64,000 nt of DNA from DASPSM01 sp036008465. GTDB taxonomy: Bacteria > Planctomycetota > Planctomycetia > Planctomycetales > Planctomycetaceae. Below the pieces are notes generated by a model that made no database searches, was not told the origin of the DNA, and saw nothing but the letters and a program-made list of their open reading frames with translations. The stretch spans positions 1 to 64,000 of the forward strand of contig DASYNP010000081.1 of the NCBI GenBank assembly GCA_036008465.1, in the 5' to 3' direction. Position 1 is the stretch's first letter, and every line of letters begins with the position of its first letter. Positions 1-9,269 of the stretch are shown one piece after another. The position numbers and the translations under genes were made by a program.

Positions 1-225
1 GACGGGAGCTCAATCATCTATTCGGTGATCGCCCTTGACGGTCGTCACCAGGAAAAAAGTCTGCGAAGAGCGCCTCCATTCACCCCAACGTCGGTCGGCA
101 GGTGCCGCCAAAGACAGAGGGCCGAGTCGGAGGTCACTCGAGGTTCGCGTCGCGGATCAATCGTCAATGTCCTTTCTCTCAAAGAGCGTGAACTTGTTCC
201 TTCCTTCGAAGAATCCTGTCTTTCC

Positions 226-1251
226 TCAGGCCGCCGCGAGGCGGTACGGCTTACCGTCGCGCAGCAGGGCATATAGGACACACAACAAACGCCGTGCGAC
301 TCCCACGATGGCCTTCTTTTTGTGTCCGGTCGTACGACACAGTTGTTCGAACAGCGTCCGCCAGCGGGCCGATTTGTTCACGAGCCGCCAGGCGGTTTCG
401 ATCAAGACCCAGCGTAAGAGTCGCGAGCCCTCCTTGGTGATGGGCAGCTCGCGGCTTTTGCCCGCACTTTTTCGGTAACCCGGATCGAGGCCGGCATAGG
501 CCACGATCCGTTTGGCCGAGCGGAACCGTCGGGCCTCGCCGACTTCACTCAGGACGACGTCGATCGTGACTTCTCCGACCTGGGGCACCGTCGCGAGCAC
601 CTCCCGAGCCTCGCGCTCGACCTGTGACGCTTTTTTGGCGAACTCCCGCAGTTCCTTTTCCGCCTCCGTTAATTGACCCCTGAAAAACTCGAGTTGCTGA
701 CACAGGGCCTGGTACTCGAACCGATCGGCGTCGCTCATGACAGCCCGGGAGGCCTGGGCTGTTGACCGCTTCGTGAACAATTTCGGGGAGTCGGCGTTGT
801 AAAAGGCCAGCTTGTGATGCAGTTTGCATTTGACCGAGGCAATCCGCTTCGTGATTGCATCGCGGTGCCGGACCAGAACGCGATATTGTCGCAGACGGGG
901 GCTGGGCCGATGCGCTTCCGGAATCATGTCCAGGAGCAGGAATTCGGCCAGGACTTGGGCATCGATCTTGTCCGATTTGTGTTTGCTCTCGGCGATGATC
1001 CGCAGCTTTTTCGGATGGGCCAGAACGCACCGTTCAGCCAGGTCTTCAATCAACGACAAGAACCACTCGTAATTGCTCGTGGCCTCGACGACCACTCGAA
1101 AGACGCCCAACGGCTCGAAGAACTGGCGGATGGCCGCTGTATCGGAGCACTGGAGGGTCCGCCGCCGCTCGACTTTCCGCTGCTCGCCTTCTTTTACCAT
1201 AACGCACACCGTGATACTCTGCTTGTGGAGATCGACGCCCACATACTTCAT
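226..1251 (-). CDS. IS110-family transposase/recombinase
   Basis: Predicted 341-residue DNA recombinase of an IS110-family insertion sequence. The N-terminal DEDD (RuvC-like) domain shows D7 in GVDLHK, E56 in VVVEATSNY, and D94 and D97 in SDKIDA. The C-terminal Transposase_20 domain has TVPQVGEVT and the segment AGLDPGYRKSAGKS, which carries the likely nucleophilic serine (about S262). Length is normal and the frame is intact, so the gene may be active. The ATG at 1251 was preferred over an in-frame upstream start because AAGGAAG lies just upstream of it. IS110 members lack conventional terminal inverted repeats, so the element ends cannot be fixed from one copy. It sits beside a gene-free repeat island. 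Confidence 0.95.
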   Translation of the reverse strand: MKYVGVDLHKQSITVCVMVKEGEQRKVERRRTLQCSDTAAIRQFFEPLGVFRVVVEATSNYEWFLSLIEDLAERCVLAHPKKLRIIAESKHKSDKIDAQVLAEFLLLDMIPEAHRPSPRLRQYRVLVRHRDAITKRIASVKCKLHHKLAFYNADSPKLFTKRSTAQASRAVMSDADRFEYQALCQQLEFFRGQLTEAEKELREFAKKASQVEREAREVLATVPQVGEVTIDVVLSEVGEARRFRSAKRIVAYAGLDPGYRKSAGKSRELPITKEGSRLLRWVLIETAWRLVNKSARWRTLFEQLCRTTGHKKKAIVGVARRLLCVLYALLRDGKPYRLAAA

Positions 1252-1341
1252 GACTGCTTCCTTATGTGGAGACCGTTGGGCTGACACACAACCCGCCGGT
1301 CTACCACGCATCTAAGGACTGTCAAAGAGGGCGCGGTCTCC
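226..1341 (-). mobile_element. IS110-family insertion sequence (ends not defined)
   Basis: The recombinase gene plus its upstream non-coding flank. An 8-bp inverted repeat, GGAGACCG at 1268-1275 and CGGTCTCC at 1334-1341, encloses 58 nt just upstream of the start codon and could fold as an RNA. IS110 elements encode a bridge RNA in a non-coding end, so this is a candidate. The real left and right boundaries need a second copy or an empty site; bases 1-225 downstream of the gene hold nothing else that I recognise and may be part of the element. Confidence 0.55.
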
Positions 1342-1438
1342 ATTTTTCATAGTTTCACCCCGGCCATCTCCCATCGGAATGGGAGAGGGTGGCCGCCCGC
1401 CGCGGGCGCGGACGGGCGTTCCAAAAACTTTCCGCGTT

Positions 1439-1458
1439 GTTTCTGCACGCGTGGAAAC
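1439..1458. repeat. GTTTC/GAAAC hairpin shared with island B
   Basis: GTTTC (1439-1443) and GAAAC (1454-1458) flank a CACGCG-containing core and are followed by TCGGG. A homologous copy with a longer perfect stem lies at 57519-57538 and is also followed by TCGGGG, so the two are dispersed copies of one repeat. Confidence 0.6.
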
Positions 1459-1557
1459 TCGGGATTCTCGGGCCGCGTTGGCCGTGGTACGATGAATTGA
1501 TCCGTCTTGTGGGCGAGCGAAAGTACGACCGAGTGAGTCGGGCTTGTGAGCTGTCAA

Positions 1558-1580
1558 AAGGTGGCAGCTCCTGCCACCTT
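1558..1580. repeat. AAGGTGGCA palindrome
   Basis: A perfect 9-bp inverted repeat, AAGGTGGCA and TGCCACCTT, around a 5-nt loop. A near-identical copy stands at 57338-57360 in island B. No T-run follows, so it reads as a dispersed palindrome rather than a terminator. Confidence 0.7.
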
Positions 1581-1634
1581 ATTTCCCGATGGGACGGGAC
1601 AGGAGCGTTGGGACGGGACACGGGAGCGAATTTG

Positions 1635-1683
1635 CCCTCACCCGGCGCCCTGTCCCTTTCGAAGCCGACGGGCGAGGGGGAAA
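1635..1683. repeat. REP-like unit 1 (CCCTCACC...GGGCGAGGGG)
   Basis: An imperfect palindrome beginning CCCTCACC and ending GGGCGAGGGGG, one of four units in this island. It is flanked on both sides by GGGACGGGAC decamers, so the composite of hairpin plus decamer seems to be the repeated unit. Confidence 0.65.
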
Positions 1684-1731
1684 GAGCGGGACGGGACATG
1701 GGACGGGACACTTTCGCAGGAAGCGGGGTCG

Positions 1732-1760
1732 GGTCACCTTTTTTCAATAGGAAGGTGACC
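1732..1760. repeat. Constant-loop hairpin, copy 1
   Basis: GGTCACCTT (1732-1740) and AAGGTGACC (1752-1760) form a perfect 9-bp stem around TTTTCAATAGG. A third GGTGACC follows at 1769-1775. The loop is the same as in the copy at 57683-57733, while the stem bases differ yet remain complementary. Confidence 0.75.
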
Positions 1761-1917
1761 ACTAAATTGGTGACCCAGCCCCCTGGGACTGGGACGGGAC
1801 AGATTTGTTTGACCCGAAGGCCAGATTCTGACTCAGCCCGGAGAGAACGTTGGTCAGACTGTTTCCGGTGGGGATCTTATCCCCGCCGGGAACGAAAGAT
1901 AGATCCCCGCCGGTGAT

Positions 1918-1953
1918 GGGGATCCTTTTTCACTATAGGGAGAAAGGATCCCC
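1918..1953. repeat. Constant-loop hairpin, copy 2
   Basis: GGGGATCCTTT (1918-1928) pairs perfectly with AAAGGATCCCC (1943-1953) around a loop containing CACTATAGGG, a variant of the CAATAGG loop of the other copies. Related GATCCCCGCCGG stretches lie on both sides. Confidence 0.7.
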
Positions 1954-2054
1954 GGCAGGTGACGACGCGCCGACTGCGCACGCTCGAAATCCGGGCGGGG
2001 CACTCCTTTTTAACGGGACGGGACACGAGAGAACGGGCATCGATCGAACGGGCC

Positions 2055-2094
2055 CCCTCACCCCCAGCCGCTCTCCCGCGGCGGGGCGAGGGGA
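2055..2094. repeat. REP-like unit 2
   Basis: Second CCCTCACC...GGGCGAGGGG unit, with a CCGC/GCGG core, preceded by GAACGGGC and followed by a GGGACGGGAC pair. Confidence 0.6.
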
Positions 2095-2151
2095 GAAGAA
2101 GCTCGGACGGGACGGGACTGGAACATTGGGACGGGACACGGGACGGGATTG

Positions 2152-2200
2152 CCCTCACCGCGCGCCCTCTCGCATCCGAAGCGGACGGGCGAGGGGGAAA
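2152..2200. repeat. REP-like unit 3
   Basis: Third unit, very close in sequence to unit 1 (GAAGC.GACGGGCGAGGGGGAAAG at its 3' side), again bracketed by GGGACGGGAC decamers. Confidence 0.65.
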
Positions 2201-2396
2201 GAGCGGGACGGGACACGAACCAACGGTGGGACAAACCTCAGGAACGAAACGAGTCCCAAATCATATCAGCTCGCTGCAAAAGACTTACGACGAAAGCTGA
2301 ATCGGGACTCCCTGGGACGGGACACTTTCACGGAATACGGAGACCCGGCTTGTCCCAGCGCAATGCGGAGTGGAACGCGACACGGGACCGAGTTTG

Positions 2397-2440
2397 CCCT
2401 CACCCCGCGCCCTCTCCCAGCGGACTGGGCGAGGGGGAAA
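2397..2440. repeat. REP-like unit 4 abutting a stop codon
   Basis: Fourth unit. It ends exactly at the base before the stop codon of the minus-strand methyltransferase gene, so that gene's mRNA would carry this hairpin as the first element after its stop. It could stabilise the transcript end or aid termination; there is no T-run. Confidence 0.6.
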
Positions 2441-3289
2441 TCAATGCGTCGCCGGCTTCGGGGGGCGGCGTTCGAAGATGATCACGTGTTGCCAGGGGAG
2501 GACTTCGATCGTCTCGACGTGGGACAGTTCGAGGGTCGGGTCGGCGGCCTCGCGTTTGACCTGGGCTTCGGTCATCTTGTGCACGAGCTTGATGGGAACG
2601 TTGGGGTCTTCTTTGCGGTACTCGACGAACACGACGCGGCCGCCGGGCTTGAGGGCTTTCGAGATGGCCAGGAGCATTTCGTAGGGGTAGCGGAACTCGT
2701 GGTAGACGTCGACCATGATCGCCAGGTCGACCGAGCTCGGCTTCAGGTTGGGTGATTTCTCGGTGCCGCGAATCGGCGTGACGTTGGTGATGCCCAGCTG
2801 CTTGCAGCGCTTGGCCAGCACGCTGAGCATTTCTTCCTGGATGTCGACCGCCAGGACGGTGCCGGCGGGTTTGACCTTGTCGGCCATTTTGATCGAGATC
2901 ACGCCGCTGCCCGCGCCGATGTCGGCCACCACCAGGCCGGGGGTGAGCTTGAGGACGTCGACGAGCTGGGTGAGGTGCTCTTCGGTCTCGCGCTCGGGCC
3001 GTTCGAGCCAATCGATGCCCTGGTAGCCCATCACATGGGCGATCTCCCGCCCCATGTAGAACTTGCCGATGCCGTCGCGATCGTGCTTTGCGCGGATTTC
3101 GTATCGGGGCGGATGGCGCGCTTTGTCGGACTTGGAATCGGAGGCGGCAGATTTCGGCGGGGCCGCGGGTCCGTCGCCCGCGGGCGCCCGCACCTCCATT
3201 AATAAGGAGAGGATTGCGAAGGAGAGAATCGCGCCGAGCCGACAGTGCCCGCAAGACCTCGGGGGAGCGGTTGGGCTCGCGACGCTCAT
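2441..3289 (-). CDS. Class I SAM-dependent methyltransferase with N-terminal export signal
   Basis: Predicted 282-residue methyltransferase of unknown substrate. A basic, then hydrophobic segment at about residues 17-31 (LGAILSFAILSLLM) looks like a signal peptide or anchor, followed by a Pro/Ala/Lys-rich linker and a conserved block IGKFYMGREIAHVMGYQG. SAM-binding motif I is VVADIGAGSGV at 120-130, with the acidic VDIQEEML after it and ALKPGGRVVFVEY later. The ATG at 3289 overlaps the stop of the upstream Trm112-like gene (ATGA, 4 bp), so the two are translationally coupled. An exported location for a SAM enzyme is odd, because SAM is cytosolic; the segment could instead be a membrane anchor. 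Confidence 0.85.
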   Translation of the reverse strand: MSVASPTAPPRSCGHCRLGAILSFAILSLLMEVRAPAGDGPAAPPKSAASDSKSDKARHPPRYEIRAKHDRDGIGKFYMGREIAHVMGYQGIDWLERPERETEEHLTQLVDVLKLTPGLVVADIGAGSGVISIKMADKVKPAGTVLAVDIQEEMLSVLAKRCKQLGITNVTPIRGTEKSPNLKPSSVDLAIMVDVYHEFRYPYEMLLAISKALKPGGRVVFVEYRKEDPNVPIKLVHKMTEAQVKREAADPTLELSHVETIEVLPWQHVIIFERRPPKPATH

Positions 3290-3555
3290 GAGGTGGCTCC
3301 GATCGTCTGGCCGGTCTTCGAGTCGCGCGAGTGCCGCTGCATGATGGTGCCCCAATCTTCGGGGGAGAGTTTCACCGCTTCATCGACGAGCATGATGGGG
3401 ATCTCGTCGCGGATGGCGTATTTGAGCCGGCAATCGGGGTTAAGGCAGACGAGCCAATCGCCGTCCTGCAAGAGGGGCGTCCGCGAGCCGGGGCAGACCA
3501 GCAGGTTCTCGAGATCTTTGAATTTGAACGCCATCGGACGCTTGGGCCTTTTCAT
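3286..3555 (-). CDS. Trm112/UPF0434-like small protein
   Basis: An 89-residue protein of the Trm112/YcaR type, small zinc-binding partners of methyltransferases. Family features seen: LENLLVCPGSRTPLL, DWLVCLNPDCRLKYAIRDEIPIML and a C-terminal tail. The usual first CxxC is reduced to CPGS, while a second CLNPDC is present, so the metal site may be altered. Its stop overlaps the start of the methyltransferase gene, and it lies 12 bp after the upstream isomerase-like gene, which points to a three-gene operon. A second ATG seven codons in (3534) has an AAAAGG upstream and may be the true start. Confidence 0.8.
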   Translation of the reverse strand: MKRPKRPMAFKFKDLENLLVCPGSRTPLLQDGDWLVCLNPDCRLKYAIRDEIPIMLVDEAVKLSPEDWGTIMQRHSRDSKTGQTIGATS

Positions 3556-3567
3556 GGGAAGTTCTTA

Positions 3568-4593
3568 CTAAAACCCGCGGACGCGGCGAATGTCCTCGAA
3601 ACTTCGCAGGGAGTAACCGATCCCGACGTCATCCAAGACCCGGCACAGAGAGCGGACCGCCACGCCCATGCCGTCGGGCCCGCTGAAACCGCCGAATTGC
3701 CCGCCCCCTTTGAGATGCGGCTCGGTTTCGAGGAAGAAGCCGGCGACGCCCAGCTTTTGTATGCGGGCTTCGAGCTGCGGCAGTTGCGTTTTCAAATCGC
3801 GGAGGACGTCGGGATAGCCTGAATCGCCGCAGTCGGCCGGCACGAAGTTGCGCAGCCGCTCCTCGTCGACGACGCCGGTCCATTCGAGCGTCGGATCGAT
3901 GCGGTAGTCTTTGACGTGCATCCAGCCGAGGTGCGGCCGCATCGCCTCGTACTCGCGAAAGCACTGCCGGCGGTCCTTGTTCTGACAGGCGATGTTGCCG
4001 CCGTCATAAATCAGCACGAGGTTCGGGTGGTTGACCTTGGTCGCCAGCGTGGCCATCAGCTCGCCGGTCGAGCCGACGAGGTTGGGCTCGATCTCGAGGC
4101 CGTAGACGAGGCCCTCCCGCGTGCAAGCCTCGACGATGGCGCCGATCTGCTCGACCGCCTGCCCCACATACGGAGCCGGGTCAGCCCCCAGCGGCGGATA
4201 AAAGGAAAAGCCGCGGACCAGCTTTGTCTCCAGCTCGAGGGCCGTTCGCAGCGTGTCGGCCACCTCGCTTTTGAGATAGTCGGCAAAGGGGACGAACTTG
4301 TTGTGCGATCGATCGGGCTCGGCGCGGAGCTTCACCTTGCCCAGCCGCGAGCCGATGCTGGTTACCTGGATTCCGTACTCGCGATGGAGGGTCTTGAGCT
4401 GTTCGCGTTGGGCGGCGTCGAGATCGACGACGTGCCGGACCGTACCCGACCCTTCGACGTCGATAAATCGGGGGCTGTAGTGCGACAGTCCGATTGCGGC
4501 CAAAGCGGTGAGCTGCTCGAGCGCGGTTTTGCGATTGGCCGCCTCGTCGGCAAACGCGCTCAGCAAAACGTGCGGCGAGGGCGATGGAGTCAC
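3568..4593 (-). CDS. Sugar phosphate isomerase/epimerase-like TIM-barrel protein
   Basis: A 341-residue protein resembling the AP-endonuclease-2-type TIM barrels that act as sugar isomerases or epimerases. Barrel-type landmarks include the segment ending YGLEIEPNLVG with a likely metal-ligand Glu, LIYDGGN and LGWMHVKDYR, and a late FFLETEPHLKGGG. Substrate unknown. It is the first gene of the minus-strand trio with the Trm112-like protein and the methyltransferase, and it is divergent from the oxidoreductase gene at 4754. No signal peptide is seen. Confidence 0.8.
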   Translation of the reverse strand: MTPSPSPHVLLSAFADEAANRKTALEQLTALAAIGLSHYSPRFIDVEGSGTVRHVVDLDAAQREQLKTLHREYGIQVTSIGSRLGKVKLRAEPDRSHNKFVPFADYLKSEVADTLRTALELETKLVRGFSFYPPLGADPAPYVGQAVEQIGAIVEACTREGLVYGLEIEPNLVGSTGELMATLATKVNHPNLVLIYDGGNIACQNKDRRQCFREYEAMRPHLGWMHVKDYRIDPTLEWTGVVDEERLRNFVPADCGDSGYPDVLRDLKTQLPQLEARIQKLGVAGFFLETEPHLKGGGQFGGFSGPDGMGVAVRSLCRVLDDVGIGYSLRSFEDIRRVRGF

Positions 4594-4753
4594 AGCTTGC
4601 CTGTCTCTGGCTGATTCCTTGATTACTGATGCGATTATTGTAGCGGCCCGCCCGTCTTAACTCACTCGGCTAACTCATCCGGCAACGCCTCCCCTACTCA
4701 TCGCCTCGACGCCGGTCGGTCAATACAATGATTCGGTTAGAGACCGCCAGCCT

Positions 4754-6070
4754 ATGAAACCCGCTACCGGATCCGCCCACTCGTCGTCCCTGCCTTCTGC
4801 CGATTCGCAACGCCGGTTGCGCGGCGGAATGGTCGGCATGGGAATGATTTTCGACGAGACGTATCGGCCATTCTTCGAGCAAGTGCGGGCCAGCGGGCTT
4901 TACGATCGGTCTTTCGGAACGATCGAGGTTCCGCTCGTCGCCGTGGCGTCTCGGATAGGTAAGCGGGCCGAAGACTATTTGCGCCAAGCGGGGGCTCCGA
5001 GCGCCGGTCTCAGAAGCTTTTCTGGTCCGCGATCGGTCGAGTCGCTACTAGCGAACGGAGTCGATTTCGCCTGCGTGGCGACTCCGGACGATCGTCATTT
5101 CGACGCTGCCAAACAGGTCCTCGAGGCCGGCGTTCACCTGCTCATCGAGAAACCGTCGGTGCTGTCGCTCGCTCAACTGGATGAATTGCTGGCGATCGCC
5201 CGTCGCAAACAAGTCCTCGCCAAGGTCGTCTATCACAAGCTGCTCGATCCCGACCACAAAAAGCTCCGCACGCTGGTGCACGACCAGGTGCTCTCGCACG
5301 TCAATAACGGCTACTGCTCGCTCTTGGAGCCTAAGCAAATCTCGGGGTCGCAGTTCGCCGAGTGGATTCGCGGCCGCAACCCGGGGACGTACGTCGCCGT
5401 CCACTACATCAAGCTGATCGACTTCACCTTCCCGGGCCGGCTCAAGGCCGTGACGGCCAGTGGCCAGCGCGGACTGGTCGGACCCAAGGACGGGACGACC
5501 TGGGACAGTTGCCAGCTGCGGCTGATCTACGAATACGACTCGGGCCGCGAAGCAGCCTTCGATATCCATACATCGTGGGTGACGCCGGACAATTTCCCCG
5601 GCTACGTCGAGCAGGAAGTGCAGTTTCGCTTCGACAACGGCATTTGGAACGGCCACTCCCGCAAGCGCGGCGTCGAGTGCACCGTCGAGGGGAAGACGCC
5701 GTTCACGCTCAAGACGACGATGAACAATCACTACAACGGCTCGTTCCTCGAACCGTGGGGCCAGCGGAGCCAGCGGGGCTACGGAATCGAGGTCATCGAG
5801 CGATTTGTCCGCGAGCTGGCATACGTCGAATTCGGCGGCAGCCCGGCCGATCGACCCGCTCGATTGGCAGAAATCTCCGGGCTCAGTTACAACGATCTGA
5901 GTGCCGACCGGCAGGTGGTCGCTGCCGTGCAGGCGCTCGAGCGGATCCTCGAGCGGCAGGCTGCGGGCGAACCGGATTGCGTCGTGCGTGTCAACGATCA
6001 AAAGGGTGGGCTCGTGATGTACTCGGCCGGCTCTGCCGAACCAATAGTCCTCTACCGCGACCCCGTCTAG
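4754..6070 (+). CDS. Gfo/Idh/MocA-family oxidoreductase
   Basis: A 438-residue NAD(P)-dependent oxidoreductase of the Gfo/Idh/MocA family. The Rossmann domain starts at GGMVGMGMIF (about residue 25), followed by VDFACVATPDDRHF and the family signature EKPSVLS. The C-terminal half is the substrate-binding domain, ending with a long helical region. Substrate cannot be told. The next gene, a class III aminotransferase, begins 44 bp downstream, so a two-step conversion of an oxidised sugar or hydroxy acid to an amino compound is possible, but this is inference. Confidence 0.85.
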   Translation: MKPATGSAHSSSLPSADSQRRLRGGMVGMGMIFDETYRPFFEQVRASGLYDRSFGTIEVPLVAVASRIGKRAEDYLRQAGAPSAGLRSFSGPRSVESLLANGVDFACVATPDDRHFDAAKQVLEAGVHLLIEKPSVLSLAQLDELLAIARRKQVLAKVVYHKLLDPDHKKLRTLVHDQVLSHVNNGYCSLLEPKQISGSQFAEWIRGRNPGTYVAVHYIKLIDFTFPGRLKAVTASGQRGLVGPKDGTTWDSCQLRLIYEYDSGREAAFDIHTSWVTPDNFPGYVEQEVQFRFDNGIWNGHSRKRGVECTVEGKTPFTLKTTMNNHYNGSFLEPWGQRSQRGYGIEVIERFVRELAYVEFGGSPADRPARLAEISGLSYNDLSADRQVVAAVQALERILERQAAGEPDCVVRVNDQKGGLVMYSAGSAEPIVLYRDPV

Positions 6071-6083
6071 CGACCTTGGCGAG

Positions 6084-6103
6084 CCGCGGGCGTGAGCCCG
6101 CGG
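6084..6103. repeat. CCGCGGG...CCCGCGG intergenic palindrome
   Basis: A perfect 7-bp inverted repeat with the 6-nt loop CGTGAG, 13 bp after the oxidoreductase stop and 11 bp before the aminotransferase ATG. As RNA it would lie at the ribosome-binding site of the second gene and could lower its translation. Palindromes of this GCGGGCGTGAGCCCGC type are, as I remember, dispersed in planctomycete genomes. Confidence 0.5.
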
Positions 6104-6114
6104 GTGCTTCCTTC

Positions 6115-7512
6115 ATGAACACACCCATCGAATTCGAAGACGAAGACCTCTCGAACGCCGCGCGACGCACAATCGGCTCGATGGAGCCCCTCGCCCAGCG
6201 GACGTACACGCCCAGTCAGGCTGTGTTTGCCAAGAGTGCAGGTTGCTTCCACTGGACGCCCGAAGGTCGCCGGCTCTACGACTACACCTCGGGTGTGCTG
6301 GTCACCAACTTGGGGCACAATCCAAAACGCTGGCTCAAGCGGTTCTTCGATTATCTGGGTTGGGATCCGTCGGCGCTCGCGCAAGACGGTGACTACGCGG
6401 CGGCCGCGCCGATGAACGCTTACAACGCGATCACGCCGATCGAAGCGGCAGCCGTCGAGCGGCTGATCAAAAGCGTTCAATCGCGGCCGGGCGGGCGACG
6501 GCTCAACAGCGTGATGTGGTCCGCCTCGGGCTCGGAAGCGATCCAGAAGGCGATTTGGGCCTGCCTCCACCGCGACGAAAAACGCGACGTGATTCTGGCC
6601 ACGCGTCACGGCTTCCACGGGAAGAAGGGGCTCGCCGGAGCAGTCACTGGATCCGAGATGGACCACGACCGCGACCCGCGCGTCCGCTTTATCAGTTTCC
6701 CGATGGCCGAGGTCGACGACGTCTCGAAGTACGAGCACACCTTTGCGCCGACCTCGTATGGATCGGAGCTGGAATCGCTCTGGAACGAGCTTGGGCCGCG
6801 GATTGGCTGTCTGATTACCGAACCTTACTTGGGCGGCGGCGGCAGCTACCATCCGCCCGCGGCCTACATGCAGCTACTCCAGGCGTTCTGCCGGAAGCAC
6901 CATATCTTGTTCATCCTCGACGAGGTACAGGCGAACTTCGGGCGGACCGGCCCTCTCTATGCCTTTGAGCGTTACGGCCTGGAACCCGATTTCATCTGTC
7001 TTGGCAAAGGGCTGGGAAATGGGATCCCGGTTAGCGCCGCGGTCGGACGCGGCGACGTGATGTCGTGCTTGAATTACGGCGACGCCTCGGACACTTGGAG
7101 CGCAAATCCGGTCTCGTGTGCCGCGGTGCTCGCGACGCTCGACGAATTTGAAACCACCGACGTGCTGAAGCACGCGCAGGGCATTTCGCAGATTTTCTTC
7201 CGCGGGCTGACGCGACTGCAGGAAACGTCGTTAGTCAAAAAAATCCGCGGCGAAGGCATGGTGTTTGGAATCGAGTGCGGCCCCGTCGGCAATTTGACGG
7301 CCGATCAGGTCGCCAACGTGGTCGTCGAGACCTGCTACCTCGGCAAACCGGGGGGAGACGGGATCCACTTCCTCGGTCCGCTGGCGGGCTGCGTCCTGCG
7401 CGTGGCCCCGCCTCTGACAATGACTTCAGACGAGGCCGAGGCGTCGCTCGAGTTGCTATTTTCCTTGGTTTCCCAGCTCGAATTGAAACTGCGCGGGGCG
7501 GCCGTGACCTGA
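6115..7512 (+). CDS. Class III (PLP-dependent) aminotransferase
   Basis: A 465-residue fold-type I aminotransferase. Seen: the DYTSGVLVTNLGHNP entry motif, SASGSEAIQKA (phosphate and cofactor contacts), ATRHGFHGKKG, LDEVQANFGRTG with the PLP-ring aspartate, and the Schiff-base lysine in CLGKGLGNGIP. Length is typical. The donor and acceptor are unknown. The start at 6115 is the only ATG before the conserved region and lies directly behind the palindrome at 6084-6103; no good Shine-Dalgarno is seen. It probably forms an operon with the oxidoreductase gene. Confidence 0.88.
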   Translation: MNTPIEFEDEDLSNAARRTIGSMEPLAQRTYTPSQAVFAKSAGCFHWTPEGRRLYDYTSGVLVTNLGHNPKRWLKRFFDYLGWDPSALAQDGDYAAAAPMNAYNAITPIEAAAVERLIKSVQSRPGGRRLNSVMWSASGSEAIQKAIWACLHRDEKRDVILATRHGFHGKKGLAGAVTGSEMDHDRDPRVRFISFPMAEVDDVSKYEHTFAPTSYGSELESLWNELGPRIGCLITEPYLGGGGSYHPPAAYMQLLQAFCRKHHILFILDEVQANFGRTGPLYAFERYGLEPDFICLGKGLGNGIPVSAAVGRGDVMSCLNYGDASDTWSANPVSCAAVLATLDEFETTDVLKHAQGISQIFFRGLTRLQETSLVKKIRGEGMVFGIECGPVGNLTADQVANVVVETCYLGKPGGDGIHFLGPLAGCVLRVAPPLTMTSDEAEASLELLFSLVSQLELKLRGAAVT

Positions 7513-7636
7513 AAAATGGCTGGCCGAACCCGCATTCGAAGCCTAGTCGCCTGTTCGGCGAGACCTCTCCCGGTTTCCCATTGACCCCAAATCCGCTTTG
7601 GCACATGATGCGGCCCCAAGTTCGACCCAGGGACTT

Positions 7637-9178
<1,542 letters not shown>

Positions 9179-9269
9179 CGGCCCTCACAAAGGGTGGCTG
9201 GCGTCGAACCATTTCGGTTTGCCCCAGTGACAAAACGGATTTTGACCCTCCGAGCCAAAGGATTGGCGA

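Larger units (their letters stand above)
1342..2440. other. Gene-free repeat island A
   Basis: About 1.1 kb without a believable gene; open frames here are Arg/Gly/Pro-rich and reflect base composition. It is a patchwork of short modules: a GTTTC...GAAAC hairpin (1439-1458), a GGTGGC palindrome (1558-1580), at least ten GGGACGGGAC decamers (for example 1591, 1610, 1688, 1700, 1791, 2024, 2128), four CCCTCACC...GGGCGAGGGG hairpin units, and two hairpins around a TTTTTCAATAGG-like loop. The same modules recur in island B at 57.2-58.4 kb. Confidence 0.8.

Noticed and set aside
1355..2300. Several open frames in repeat island A
   Set aside because: They consist of translated GGGACGGGAC and CCCTC modules; no frame keeps coding-type third positions.
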